From NCBI RefSeq assembly GCF_003815775.1, contig NZ_CP033926.1, positions 1,984,001 to 2,048,000 on the forward strand: DNA of 64,000 nt, in the 5' to 3' direction. Each line of letters opens with the position of its first letter. Position 1 is the first letter of the stretch. This DNA comes from Chryseobacterium joostei. Lineage in GTDB: Bacteria > Bacteroidota > Bacteroidia > Flavobacteriales > Weeksellaceae. Below, piece after piece: positions 10,183 through 19,151 of the stretch. The notes below the pieces were generated by a model, which had not been told where the DNA came from, ran no database searches, and was given only the letters and a program-made list of their open reading frames with translations. The translations under genes were made by a program, and so were the position numbers.

Positions 10183-11775
10183 TTATTTCTTAATCAGCTT
10201 TGCATTCGCCGTCTTGTTATTATCAGTCTTTATGGTCACCAGATAAGCTCCCTGAACCAGAGCCTGTGTATTGATCTTCGTTACCCTATTTTTCGTTTTC
10301 AGGTTTTGCAGTTGTCTCCCACTCATGTCATAAACCAGAATATCAGCCTCCTTGAAGTCAAAGCCTATTTCTACGTAGGCATAATCGGATACCGGGTTGG
10401 GATAGATCTTGATGTCATATTTTTCAATCAGGTCATTCACCTGCCTGTCACCAAGCTTTACAATCTTCCAGTTTTCCTTGCCCAGTTCCTCGGCACTCGT
10501 TCCTGCCAGAATAATGGAACCATCTTTGTTGAGTCTTAAATCTGAAAGTCTTTCCTCCCTTTTCCTGGATTCTCCCTTGATGTGCTTTCTCCACTGCTCA
10601 TTTCCATTTCCGTCAAGGTACAGCATCCAGAATGTCTCATCATCCTTTTCTATTCTTCCCTCAGCCTGAGTGTAGCCACCCAATAAGATTCCCTTGGTTA
10701 GGTCTTGGCTCTGGATTACATTCATTCCCATTAGGACATCCCTGTTGCCAAAGGTGTAGGACTTTTGCCACTGCTCATCCCCACGCTCATTCAAGGATAT
10801 GAGCCAAAGGTCTGTTCCCTCTTCAACTCCCACGGTCTTGTTTCCTGACATTTCCGATCTGGATTCCCCACCAATAATGTAGCCATTGGAAGCCAATGCA
10901 AGGGTTCTGATGTGGTCGTCTCCCTTTCCGCCAAGGTTCTTTTCCCATTCAATCTTTCCGCTCTTATCGAGCTTGATGATCCAGTAGTCACCCTCGCCAA
11001 AGTTTTCGCTTTGCTTGGAGGTTGTAAAGGGTTGATTGCTGTTAGCCGATTTTTCATTTGAGGTATTGCCACCGTTATTGACAGTCCCGCTTCGGGAATA
11101 GACGCCCAGTAATGCGCCGCCATCCCTTGTGGGAATCATTTTTTCAACCTCGTCAAGGCCTCTTCCACCTAAAATAAGCTGGGAGATTTCCTTGCCATTT
11201 TTATCGAGCTTAACAATCCATACATCCTTGGAGCCATGTCCCTTGGGCGAGTTCTGGATGTTTCCTGCCATAATAAATCCTTGGTCCGTGGTTTGGATCA
11301 CTGCCCTGGCTTCCTCGTCCGAGGAGCTTCCCAGGGTTTTCTGCCACAGCTCATCCCCAAATTCATTGATGCGGATCAACCAGACATCTGAACCGCCCTT
11401 GGAGTCGTCCTTTTTATCCAATCCCTTGCCTGAATACGAGGTTCCTGCCAAGAGAAATCCTCCATCCTGAGTGGTTACCGTCGCTGAAAGGTAATCGTGG
11501 TTGTTTCCTGAGAAGTATTTTTCCCAGGCCTGTTCTCCCTGCTGGTTCAGTTTTACCAGATGGAAGTCGTAGCCGTTGTTTTGTCTGTTATTTTGTTGGA
11601 GTTTATCGCTCTGGATGGAGCTTCCCGTAATAAGGTATTGCTGATCGATGGTAGTGGTCACCTGGCTTAGAAAGTCCTGGGTGGAGGACTTGATGTCCCT
11701 TTGCCAGATTACTTCCTGGGCAGACACACCCAGCACAGTGCACAAGGTAAATGCACCGAGATAAATTTTTTTCAT
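10183..11775 (-). CDS. T9SS-sorted secreted protein with propeller-like repeats
   Basis: This 530-residue protein has a signal peptide (MKKIYLGAFTLCTVLGVSAQ). It has about seven blades of a repeat built on GGxDxWLIKLDxxGxxxWxKxxGG, as in beta-propeller proteins. It ends in a type IX secretion sorting domain (KIYPNPVSDYAYVEI, then GAYLVTIKTDNNKTANAKLIKK). It should cross the outer membrane through the T9SS and stay at the surface or be released. As first gene of the RHS operon it may help display or assemble the RHS proteins, which lack a sorting domain of their own; the role is inferred from the operon only. Confidence 0.8.
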   Translation of the reverse strand: MKKIYLGAFTLCTVLGVSAQEVIWQRDIKSSTQDFLSQVTTTIDQQYLITGSSIQSDKLQQNNRQNNGYDFHLVKLNQQGEQAWEKYFSGNNHDYLSATVTTQDGGFLLAGTSYSGKGLDKKDDSKGGSDVWLIRINEFGDELWQKTLGSSSDEEARAVIQTTDQGFIMAGNIQNSPKGHGSKDVWIVKLDKNGKEISQLILGGRGLDEVEKMIPTRDGGALLGVYSRSGTVNNGGNTSNEKSANSNQPFTTSKQSENFGEGDYWIIKLDKSGKIEWEKNLGGKGDDHIRTLALASNGYIIGGESRSEMSGNKTVGVEEGTDLWLISLNERGDEQWQKSYTFGNRDVLMGMNVIQSQDLTKGILLGGYTQAEGRIEKDDETFWMLYLDGNGNEQWRKHIKGESRKREERLSDLRLNKDGSIILAGTSAEELGKENWKIVKLGDRQVNDLIEKYDIKIYPNPVSDYAYVEIGFDFKEADILVYDMSGRQLQNLKTKNRVTKINTQALVQGAYLVTIKTDNNKTANAKLIKK

Positions 11776-11817
11776 TCCTGTATTTTTAAGTTAGTAATTA
11801 GTTTTATTATTTTGTCG

Positions 11818-11825
11818 CAAATTTA
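11818..11825 (-). promoter_or_regulatory. Candidate -7 element of the RHS operon
   Basis: TAAATTTG on the minus strand matches the Bacteroidota -7 consensus TAnnTTTG and lies 43 bases before the first gene of the operon. No clear -33 TTG is seen at the usual distance. Confidence 0.4.
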
Positions 11826-12050
11826 ACTTTTTTATGACTTATAAATCATACTATATTATTTTCCATCAAACATATACAAAGCTAATGCTGTATAACGACA
11901 GAATATGACGCATTAAACTGAAAACATTATTTTTCTTTTCATACATTCAGAACATGGAACAGTTTCTTTTAAGTATGCTTATAAATGATTTATCTTCTTA
12001 GTTTTTGGCCCGGTATTTTCAATATATTCGCTATTGATAAATCATAAAAT

Positions 12051-12959
12051 ATGAAAAGAAAACTCGTTGTATTCTCTTTATTCATTACTCAAATCATTAA
12101 TGCACAAAACTTTTCTCAAGATGAAATTAAAACTTATCCTGAAAACGGAAAAACAAGACTCACTACCCAAAATATAAGCAAGACAGAACTAAAAAAAAGA
12201 GACTTTGAAAATGGAAAATCCGATGAAGATTTCAAATATACTCAGGAAACAAACTCTCCAATAATCTCAGCAGACAGACTTTTTGATTTTTCTACTAAGG
12301 TTGAAATTACATCACAGAATCCTCGAGATAAAATCTACTATATGACAGATGCGAATGATGCCAATAAAAAAAAGACATTCACTGTTTACAAAAGACCATT
12401 TATGATCAGTAGAACCACTCAGGTTAAGGCCTACGCTGAAAGAAAAGGTGAAAAAAGCTCAGTAACCACAGCCACTTTCAACAGAAGACCTAACTATTGG
12501 GATATCAATACGCTTTCAAAAGTAACTCCTCAATATACAGCCAGCGGGAAGCTTGCATTAATCGACGGAATAAGAGGTGATATAAACTGGCAAAAAGGTG
12601 AATGGCAAGGATATCAGGGACAGAATTTTGAAGCAATTATTGATTTTAAATCTCCCCAACAACTTACAACATTATCCTCCACTTATCTTCACGACAGCAA
12701 AGCATCGATCCTGCTACCTAAAAAAGTAGAATATTATGCCTCGATGAACGGAAAAGATTTCATCCTCCTAAAAACAATTGACAATGACATTGATCCTAAA
12801 AATGAGCATATACAGATCAAGGATTTTACCACAGAAATTCTTCCTACCGAAGCAAGATATCTTAAAGTAAAAGCCTACTACTTTGGGAAACTTCCAAAAT
12901 CGCATCAGGGAAATGGTGGTGAAACCTATATCTTTATTGATGAAATTTCTGTACAATAA
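12051..12959 (+). CDS. Secreted protein with FN3-associated and F5/8C-like domains
   Basis: This 302-residue protein starts with a signal peptide (MKRKLVVFSLFITQIINAQ). The middle part (residues about 80-150: VEITSQNPRDKIYYMTDA, TTQVKAYAERKG) resembles the FN3-associated/chitobiase C-terminal domain. The last 150 residues (LALIDGIRGD, WQGYQGQNFEAIIDF, ARYLKVKAYYFG) resemble a discoidin/F5-8 type C carbohydrate-binding domain. This pair usually forms the C-terminal end of GH20 or GH92 glycosidases. Here it stands alone, so it may be a glycan-binding protein or the remains of a glycosidase. No catalytic domain is present. Confidence 0.65.
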   Translation: MKRKLVVFSLFITQIINAQNFSQDEIKTYPENGKTRLTTQNISKTELKKRDFENGKSDEDFKYTQETNSPIISADRLFDFSTKVEITSQNPRDKIYYMTDANDANKKKTFTVYKRPFMISRTTQVKAYAERKGEKSSVTTATFNRRPNYWDINTLSKVTPQYTASGKLALIDGIRGDINWQKGEWQGYQGQNFEAIIDFKSPQQLTTLSSTYLHDSKASILLPKKVEYYASMNGKDFILLKTIDNDIDPKNEHIQIKDFTTEILPTEARYLKVKAYYFGKLPKSHQGNGGETYIFIDEISVQ

Positions 12960-12965
12960 AACTAT

Positions 12966-12995
12966 AATAGCCTCTTCATTTTTGAAGAGGCTATT
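12966..12995. terminator. Bidirectional terminator between convergent genes
   Basis: A 13-base perfect stem (AATAGCCTCTTCA and its complement) with a short T loop lies between the stops of the genes at 12051-12959 and 13015-13737, and is followed by TTTTAT on the plus strand. Confidence 0.75.
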
Positions 12996-13014
12996 TTATA
13001 ATTTATTCAATATT

Positions 13015-13737
13015 TTAATTTATTCGTTCAGCCCATTGAAGAACTTCCGGAAGTTCCATATCTGAAAATTCAATATGGATTACTCTTCTTTTCTTTCCGT
13101 TGGTGGTTCTGTTTGAGCCATGCAAAATGAGAGGCTTCATCAGCATAACTCCACCTTTTTCCACATTGCAGATCTTTTCTGATTCTATTTTCCAATCTAT
13201 GGTTTCCGGTCTGTATATTCCCTTGGAATGGGATTTTGGAACGACTTTTAAAGCTCCGTTATTTTCATCTGTATTATCTAAATGGATCCTGATGGTATAA
13301 ATATTCTCTAAAATATTCAATGGAGGCTGAACAGCAAACTGATTTTGCTTTGTTGTCCAGGGTCCAAAATTGGAGAGTTCCAGTTTTTTATCTACAGAAA
13401 TGGTCAGATCCTGATGATAGGCTACATACCAATTGGATGTTTCAGGTTTATCAAAATAGATGCTTTTTACAACAAAATATTTTTCTCCAAAGATTTCTGT
13501 AATGATTCGTTGGATGTTATCATTAAAGATGAGGTCCTTTATTTCCGGTATTTCCTTTAAAAACTGTCTTATTGCAAAAAGATCTTCAGATTTCCTGAAA
13601 TTTTCCCATGAAGTATCTATACCATTCAAAACAGCTATTATTTTTTCTACTTCATCATCAGAAAAAACATTATCTATAATGGAAAAGCCATATTCAAGAA
13701 TATGGCTTTTATAAGTTTCTAAGTTTTTTAAACTCAT
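13015..13737 (-). CDS. Phytanoyl-CoA dioxygenase (PhyH) family protein
   Basis: This 240-residue protein belongs to the Fe(II)/2-oxoglutarate-dependent PhyH family. The iron ligands are visible: H108-Q-D110 in AYHQD and H206 in ILHGS. R218 in KKRRVIHIEF would bind 2-oxoglutarate. No signal peptide is seen, so it is cytoplasmic. Family members hydroxylate varied small molecules, and the substrate cannot be told from the sequence. Its start is 6 bases after the stop of the DAACS transporter gene upstream, so both are probably on one transcript; a substrate imported by that transporter is possible. Confidence 0.8.
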   Translation of the reverse strand: MSLKNLETYKSHILEYGFSIIDNVFSDDEVEKIIAVLNGIDTSWENFRKSEDLFAIRQFLKEIPEIKDLIFNDNIQRIITEIFGEKYFVVKSIYFDKPETSNWYVAYHQDLTISVDKKLELSNFGPWTTKQNQFAVQPPLNILENIYTIRIHLDNTDENNGALKVVPKSHSKGIYRPETIDWKIESEKICNVEKGGVMLMKPLILHGSNRTTNGKKRRVIHIEFSDMELPEVLQWAERIN

Positions 13738-13743
13738 TGATAT

Positions 13744-14994
13744 TTAAATTTTGTCTAATGGTTCCGTTAATTGTCCCTCCCACTTCGATACTGCAGAAGT
13801 AGCCAATGTATTTCCTAACACGTTAGTCATACTTCTTCCCATATCACAGAAATGGTCAATTGGCAGGATTAAAGCAATTCCTTCCGGTGGAATTCCGAAC
13901 ATGGAACAAGTTGCTACAATAATTACCAGTGAAGCTCTTGGAACTCCCGCAATTCCCTTAGAGGTAAGCATCAATACCAAAAGCATAGTGATCTGCTGTC
14001 CGATAGTCATTTCAATACCGTAGATCTGTGCAATGAAGATAGAAGCAAACGTCATATACATCATACTGCCATCCAGATTGAAAGAGTATCCTAAAGGTAA
14101 AATAAAAGACACTACTCTGCTGTTACACCCGAATTTTTCAAGCTCTTCCACCAATTTCGGGAATACAGCTTCTGAACTGGTTGTAGAGAAAGCAATCAAT
14201 AATGGTTCTTTAATTCTTTTTAATAAGTCAAATAAACGGTTTCCTAAGATAAAGTATCCTACCAATAAAAGCACTAGCCAAAGTACGCCCAGCGCAAAGA
14301 AGAAGTCTCTTAGATAGATAGCATATACTTTAAATATTTCAAAACCATTGGTAGCCACTACAGCTGCAATAGCTCCCAATACCCCAAGCGGAGCAAACCA
14401 CATGATATATCCTACCATTTTAAGGATCCCATGAGCCATAATATCGAAAAGCTTAACAACAGGCTTAGAATATTCTTCACCCAAATTAGCCAAAGCCACT
14501 CCAAACATAATAGCAAATACTACAATCTGTAATACTTCATTTGTAGCAAAGGCTTCAAATAAACTTTTAGGAATCATGTGCTTTACAAAGTCTTCCAGAG
14601 AAAAGCTCTTGCTGCTTTTAAGAAGTTCATCAGCAGAAGCAACATCCTGAATAGGTAATTTGGTAACGTGCCCCGGCTCCAGCCAGTTCACAAGTATCAA
14701 TCCTATGAAAAGGGAAATCAAAGAAGCAGAAATGAACCAAAGCATTGCCTTTGTTCCTACTCTTCCAATCATTTTAATGTCGCTCATTTTAGCAATCCCC
14801 ACTACCAAAGTAGTAAAAACCAAAGGCGCAATAATCATCTGTACCAATCTGATGAAAACAGTTCCAAGTAGTTTTATATTCTTGGAAAAAGGTTCTGCAC
14901 TTTCAGGATACTGCACGTGTACAATTCCTCCAATCCCTACTCCCAGGATAAGCGCAATGATAATTGCTATAAAAAGTTTATTCTGTCCTTTCAT
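13744..14994 (-). CDS. Dicarboxylate/amino acid:cation symporter (DAACS family)
   Basis: This 416-residue inner-membrane carrier has about eight hydrophobic segments and two re-entrant loops typical of the DAACS family. The signature regions are AFSTTSSEAVFP (hairpin 1), GYSFNLDGSMMYMTFASIFIAQ (TM7, substrate and sodium site), TSKGIAGVPRASLV (hairpin 2) and DHFCDMGRSMTNVLGNTLA (TM8). The canonical Arg in TM8 (DMGRS) is present. Members import glutamate, aspartate or C4-dicarboxylates with Na+ or H+; the exact substrate is not decided. It is followed by the PhyH gene. Confidence 0.85.
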   Translation of the reverse strand: MKGQNKLFIAIIIALILGVGIGGIVHVQYPESAEPFSKNIKLLGTVFIRLVQMIIAPLVFTTLVVGIAKMSDIKMIGRVGTKAMLWFISASLISLFIGLILVNWLEPGHVTKLPIQDVASADELLKSSKSFSLEDFVKHMIPKSLFEAFATNEVLQIVVFAIMFGVALANLGEEYSKPVVKLFDIMAHGILKMVGYIMWFAPLGVLGAIAAVVATNGFEIFKVYAIYLRDFFFALGVLWLVLLLVGYFILGNRLFDLLKRIKEPLLIAFSTTSSEAVFPKLVEELEKFGCNSRVVSFILPLGYSFNLDGSMMYMTFASIFIAQIYGIEMTIGQQITMLLVLMLTSKGIAGVPRASLVIIVATCSMFGIPPEGIALILPIDHFCDMGRSMTNVLGNTLATSAVSKWEGQLTEPLDKI

Positions 14995-15013
14995 ATATAT
15001 AGTTCAATTTGCG

Positions 15014-15021
15014 CAAATATA
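15014..15021 (-). promoter_or_regulatory. Candidate -7 element of the symporter/PhyH unit
   Basis: TATATTTG on the minus strand, 19 bases before the symporter start, fits TAnnTTTG. The -33 side is not clear. Confidence 0.45.
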
Positions 15022-15176
15022 ATGGTTTTTGAATTGGCAGTATATTTTATTCTAAACACGTTAAGGCCACATTAATTTTTTGAAACATAAAAATTAAATC
15101 ACTGGTTCAGAAAATATTGTAAAAAATTTAAGAAACATTTATTGATTTTTTATTCTTTTGGTACAAATTTTATTAT

Positions 15177-15184
15177 TACATTTG
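15177..15184 (+). promoter_or_regulatory. Candidate promoter of the BON lipoprotein gene
   Basis: TACATTTG fits the -7 consensus, with TTTG at 15157-15160 as a -33 element at a slightly short spacing of 16 bases. The start codon is 32 bases downstream. Confidence 0.5.
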
Positions 15185-15216
15185 ATTGTATAACAACATT
15201 AAAATAAATATACAAT

Positions 15217-15705
15217 ATGAAAAAAACTATCGCAATGGCTGCATTAGCTGTAGCTGTATCTTTCGGGGCAGTTTCTTGTAAAAAGAAAATTTCTGATGCT
15301 GATCTTCAGACCCAAGCTACAACTGTAGTAACTTCTAATCCCAATGCTTCTGTTGAAGTAAAAGAAGGTGTGGCTCACTTAAGCGGAACTTTCGCTGATC
15401 AACAATCTAAGGATGCAATGATTGCACAATTAAAGGCAATCACTGGAGTAAAGGATGTAATGGATATGTCTAAAGTAGAGGCAGCTCCTGTTGTTGCACC
15501 TGTAGAAACTAAATCTGCAGTAGATCCTGCTATCCAGAAAAAAGTTCAGGATGCTGTTAAAGATTTCCCTACCGTAAAAGTAGAAGTAGTAAATAACGAG
15601 CTTACTCTTACAGGAAATGTTTCTCAGGAACAAGCTAAAAAAATTAAGCAGTCTGTAGACGCTTTAAAAGTAGGTAAAGTAAAATATAACTACACTGTAA
15701 AATAA
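15217..15705 (+). CDS. BON-domain lipoprotein
   Basis: This 162-residue protein has a lipoprotein signal peptide (VSFGAVSC, lipobox Cys21, followed by KKK). Two BON-type domains follow: about residues 30-85 (VEVKEGVAHLSGTFADQQ) and 103-162 (VKVEVVNNELTLTGNVSQEQ). They are joined by a Pro/Val/Ala linker. BON domains bind phospholipid or peptidoglycan surfaces in the envelope, as in OsmY and DolP. The gene lies 10 bases before the SH3b-domain gene and probably shares its transcript. Confidence 0.8.
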   Translation: MKKTIAMAALAVAVSFGAVSCKKKISDADLQTQATTVVTSNPNASVEVKEGVAHLSGTFADQQSKDAMIAQLKAITGVKDVMDMSKVEAAPVVAPVETKSAVDPAIQKKVQDAVKDFPTVKVEVVNNELTLTGNVSQEQAKKIKQSVDALKVGKVKYNYTVK

Positions 15706-15715
15706 TTAAATTAAG

Positions 15716-16135
15716 ATGAGTACATTACAAGATAAATATTCAAGCGTAGTTGCAGCGGCTCAGTCTGCTGGAATTTCAAATCTTCAGGTTCAGGAGCAAG
15801 ACGGAATTCTATATGTTTCCGGTGGTGCTTCCAATTCTGCAGCTAAAGATGCTGTATGGAATGCTTTAGGAGCTATTGACTCTACGTATTCTGCTTCAGA
15901 CATCAATATTGACGTACAGGTGGAAGGGCTTGCTTCAGGAGCTTCTTTAACTGTAGCTACAGAAGATTCTAACCTAAACATCAGACAGGAGCCTTCTACA
16001 GAAGCTGCTGTTGTAGGTAAAGCTGCAAAAGGTTCTTCAGTAACTTTAATTGAACAAACTTCTGATGACTGGTGGAAAGTAAAAAATGCTGACGGGCAGG
16101 AAGGATATGCTTATTCAAGATATTTGAAAGCATAA
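15716..16135 (+). CDS. BON-like/SH3b-domain protein
   Basis: This 139-residue protein has an N-terminal part (residues 1-70, LQVQEQDGILYVSGGASN) that resembles a BON domain. The C-terminal part is a bacterial SH3 domain (LNIRQEPSTEAAVVGKAAKG, DDWWKVKN, GYAYSRYLKA). No signal peptide is visible, unlike its upstream partner, so its location is uncertain. SH3b domains usually bind peptidoglycan. A strong terminator follows. Confidence 0.75.
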   Translation: MSTLQDKYSSVVAAAQSAGISNLQVQEQDGILYVSGGASNSAAKDAVWNALGAIDSTYSASDINIDVQVEGLASGASLTVATEDSNLNIRQEPSTEAAVVGKAAKGSSVTLIEQTSDDWWKVKNADGQEGYAYSRYLKA

Positions 16136-16172
16136 TTTCATAAAAAAATAATTTTTGAAATATTTTAAAAAG

Positions 16173-16200
16173 ACATCTCCTCATGGAGATGTTTTTTTTT
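16173..16200 (+). terminator. Intrinsic terminator of the BON/SH3b unit
   Basis: An ACATCTCC stem with its complement and a TCAT loop is followed by nine T residues. It overlaps the upstream part of the next open frame, which supports the later start (16227) for that gene. Confidence 0.85.
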
Positions 16201-16226
16201 ATTTTTACCGCCTTGAAAAGAACTCA

Positions 16227-18944
16227 ATGAAGAAAATTATTCTGCTACTGATCTTGATATTCAATGTCCTGATTCTTCATGCTCAGAAATTGTATATTGA
16301 CGGAAAAGTATCTGATACTGAAAAGAAACCTCTGGAAAATGTCACGATATATCTTTTAAAACAAAAAGATTCCTCCATTGTCAACTACACTGCTACGAAT
16401 AAAGAAGGTAAATTTTCTTTGAAGATTGATGAAGTAAAAGAGCCATCTATCCTAAAAATTGATGCTGAAAAATTATCATATTCAAAAGCATTCGAAAAAA
16501 TAGAACAATCATTATCCCTTGGAGATATAGAACTTAGCAAAAAGGAAGTGATTACGATTGATGAGGTAAAAATCACTGTTTCTCCCGTAAAGGTAAAGAA
16601 TGACACTATAGAATTCAATGCAGCAGCCATTAAGGTACGTCCTGACAGTAAAATTGAGGAACTTTTGAAGCAAATTCCCGGGGTAGAAATTGGCAATGAT
16701 GGAAAAATTACAGCCAACGGAAAAGAAGTGGATCAGATCATGGTTAATGGAAAACCTTTTTTTGATAAGGATGGTAAAATTGCCCTGCAAAACCTACCTG
16801 CCGACATTATTAAGAATATCCAGTTTACTACCACCAAAACAAAGGAGGAAGAACTGAGCGGAAAACCTCCAAAATCTCAAAATACAACCATTAATTTCAA
16901 TATTGATGAAAAGAAAAACAAAGGTCTTCTTTCAAGATTGACGCTGGGCTACGGATCAGATAAACGGTATGAGGGAAGCGGATTGCTAAGTTATTTTAAA
17001 GGAGATTCCAAGATCAGTCTTTTGGCTTCCTCTAATAATATTAATTCGAAAAGTATTTCTGCGGATGATGTGTTTGATAATATGGGACGTGGCAGAGGTT
17101 CGGGAACGCAAAACAGCAGTAGTGGTATTCAAAAATCTACCACCATTGGCCTTAATTATAATGACAAACTTGGAAATGATGCAGATCTTGATAACCTCAG
17201 CCTAAAATATTCAAAGTCTGAGATGGAAACCCGTTCCAAGGTTTCAAGAACTACACTTCTTCCGGATTATACGCTAAAAACCAATTCTGAAAGTAACGGT
17301 GATAATGAATCGAAACAATATAGCTTTGAAACTTCAGCGAGAATAAAGCTGGATTCGATGACCAACATTTATATAATGCCTTCTTTTTCAAAGTCTGAGA
17401 ACTTCAGCTTGAGCAGATCAACTTCATCTACTTTAAGAGACGAGAAACTTCTGAATGAAAGCACGTCTTCCACCCAGACCAACGGAGAAAGCAATACATT
17501 CGCACCCAATATTTATTTTACCAAAAACCTGAAGAAAAAAGGGCGATCAATATCTGCCAACATCAACACTTCAATTTCTGAGACAAAAAATGACAATATC
17601 AATCAGTCCCAAAATATATTTTACAAGGAATCTGATATTACCACAGACAACAGAAATCAACTGCAAAGAACAAGGGGACAGAGCAATAATTATACTTTCA
17701 CTACCGTATATACAGAGCCTATTTCAGATTCTGCAACGGTAAGCTTTGGATTACAATATAACTCAAAATTGTCCCTTGATGTAAGGGATTTTAGTGATTT
17801 TGACCCTGCCACCGGACAATATTCTCAATATAACACACGTCTTTCCAACAGTATGGATCAAAAGATCAATCAGTTTTCTCCGGAACTTTCTTTTTTCCTC
17901 TACAAAAAGAAATTCAACGCCTGGAGTACTGTTAATTTTGATATTTCAGATATGAAAGTAAACTCTGTATTCAATGGACAGCTATATGATCTTCAGAAAA
18001 ATTTTTTCCTGCCCAGATATACGGTTAATTTTCAGTACGTTTTTTCTGACCGCAAGAGGTTAACCTTAATGAATTCTTCTAACTTTAATATTCCTGATGC
18101 AGAAAAATTAATTCCTTATAAGGATGAATCTGATCCATTAATTACCTATACCGGAAATCCTGATCTAAAAAACACATGGACAAACAGCAGCAATATTTCC
18201 TTTAGCAGCTTTAATATTGTAAATAATTTCAACTATTATATCAATGCAGGGTTTACCTATAGAAATAATGATATTACACAATATTCTCAATATGACAGCT
18301 CCGGAAAACAGATTGTAACCTACAGCAATATAAGCGGGAATAAAAACTTCAATGTAAGCTCAGGCTTAACCAAGACTTTTAAATGGAAAGACAATAAATT
18401 AAGCATTAATCCAAGATTCAGTATGAGTTATACTTATAACAACGGCTTTATCAATGGACAGCTATTTAAAAGTAATTCATACAGCTTCAATCCGGGACTG
18501 AATCTGAGCTATGAGATTAAGGATAAACTTACCATAAAACCCTCCTATAAACTGGGATACAGCCTTTCAAACTACTCCAATTACAGGGTAGACAAGGTGA
18601 ATACAGCCAATCAGTCATTAAAACTGGAACTTACCAATTACCTGTTTCAAAGCAGACTTATCTTTGGGAATGACTTTGAATACAATACCAATTCTAATAT
18701 TGCCCCTGGATTCAAAAAGGATTTTTACTTCTGGAATACCAGCTTGGGATATTCATTCTACAATAAGCAGTTTATCGCTAAAGTAAAGGTTTATGACGTA
18801 TTAAATCAAAATCAAAGCGTAAGAAGAACCATTACGGATTCTTATTTTGAAGACCGCGAAGACTTAATTCTAAAGCGATACATTATGTTTTCTCTTAGTA
18901 TGAAGCTTAATAAGTTTGCGGGCAAAAAACCGAAGAAAAAATAA
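16227..18944 (+). CDS. Outer-membrane beta-barrel receptor-like protein with carboxypeptidase-regulatory domain
   Basis: This 905-residue protein starts at ATG 16227, giving a signal peptide MKKIILLLILIFNVLILHAQ. An in-frame ATG at 16155 is rejected because a terminator lies between the two. A CarboxypepD_reg-like domain (KLYIDGKVSDTEKKPLENVTIYLL) comes first. Next is a plug-like region (IEELLKQIPGVEIGNDGKI, LPADIIKNIQ) and a long beta-barrel rich in aromatic-ending strands, as in the OMP_b-brl_3 family related to TonB-dependent receptors. No TonB box is identified. The cargo is unknown. Confidence 0.75.
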   Translation: MKKIILLLILIFNVLILHAQKLYIDGKVSDTEKKPLENVTIYLLKQKDSSIVNYTATNKEGKFSLKIDEVKEPSILKIDAEKLSYSKAFEKIEQSLSLGDIELSKKEVITIDEVKITVSPVKVKNDTIEFNAAAIKVRPDSKIEELLKQIPGVEIGNDGKITANGKEVDQIMVNGKPFFDKDGKIALQNLPADIIKNIQFTTTKTKEEELSGKPPKSQNTTINFNIDEKKNKGLLSRLTLGYGSDKRYEGSGLLSYFKGDSKISLLASSNNINSKSISADDVFDNMGRGRGSGTQNSSSGIQKSTTIGLNYNDKLGNDADLDNLSLKYSKSEMETRSKVSRTTLLPDYTLKTNSESNGDNESKQYSFETSARIKLDSMTNIYIMPSFSKSENFSLSRSTSSTLRDEKLLNESTSSTQTNGESNTFAPNIYFTKNLKKKGRSISANINTSISETKNDNINQSQNIFYKESDITTDNRNQLQRTRGQSNNYTFTTVYTEPISDSATVSFGLQYNSKLSLDVRDFSDFDPATGQYSQYNTRLSNSMDQKINQFSPELSFFLYKKKFNAWSTVNFDISDMKVNSVFNGQLYDLQKNFFLPRYTVNFQYVFSDRKRLTLMNSSNFNIPDAEKLIPYKDESDPLITYTGNPDLKNTWTNSSNISFSSFNIVNNFNYYINAGFTYRNNDITQYSQYDSSGKQIVTYSNISGNKNFNVSSGLTKTFKWKDNKLSINPRFSMSYTYNNGFINGQLFKSNSYSFNPGLNLSYEIKDKLTIKPSYKLGYSLSNYSNYRVDKVNTANQSLKLELTNYLFQSRLIFGNDFEYNTNSNIAPGFKKDFYFWNTSLGYSFYNKQFIAKVKVYDVLNQNQSVRRTITDSYFEDREDLILKRYIMFSLSMKLNKFAGKKPKKK

Positions 18945-19151
18945 ACATCGCACCTATATATTTTAAAATCACAAAAGTTTGTGAACACCTAAGCTATTTT
19001 TAAGTTACTACTAACTGTTTGAGAAGTGTCCTTAAGATTTTACTGATATCAATAGTAAAAAAATAAAGCAAATTCATTTTTAAGAGAGATTCTGATTATA
19101 AAATACAATAACAGTCTTTTTTTATTTTTAAATTAGCCTCAAATTTTACTT

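Noticed and set aside
10061..10539. Plus-strand frames opposite the YD and T9SS genes
   Set aside because: They are antisense shadows of clearly coding minus-strand genes.
16155..16226. An upstream in-frame ATG for the outer-membrane protein gene
   Set aside because: A strong terminator (16173-16200) lies within it, and the real signal peptide begins at 16227.
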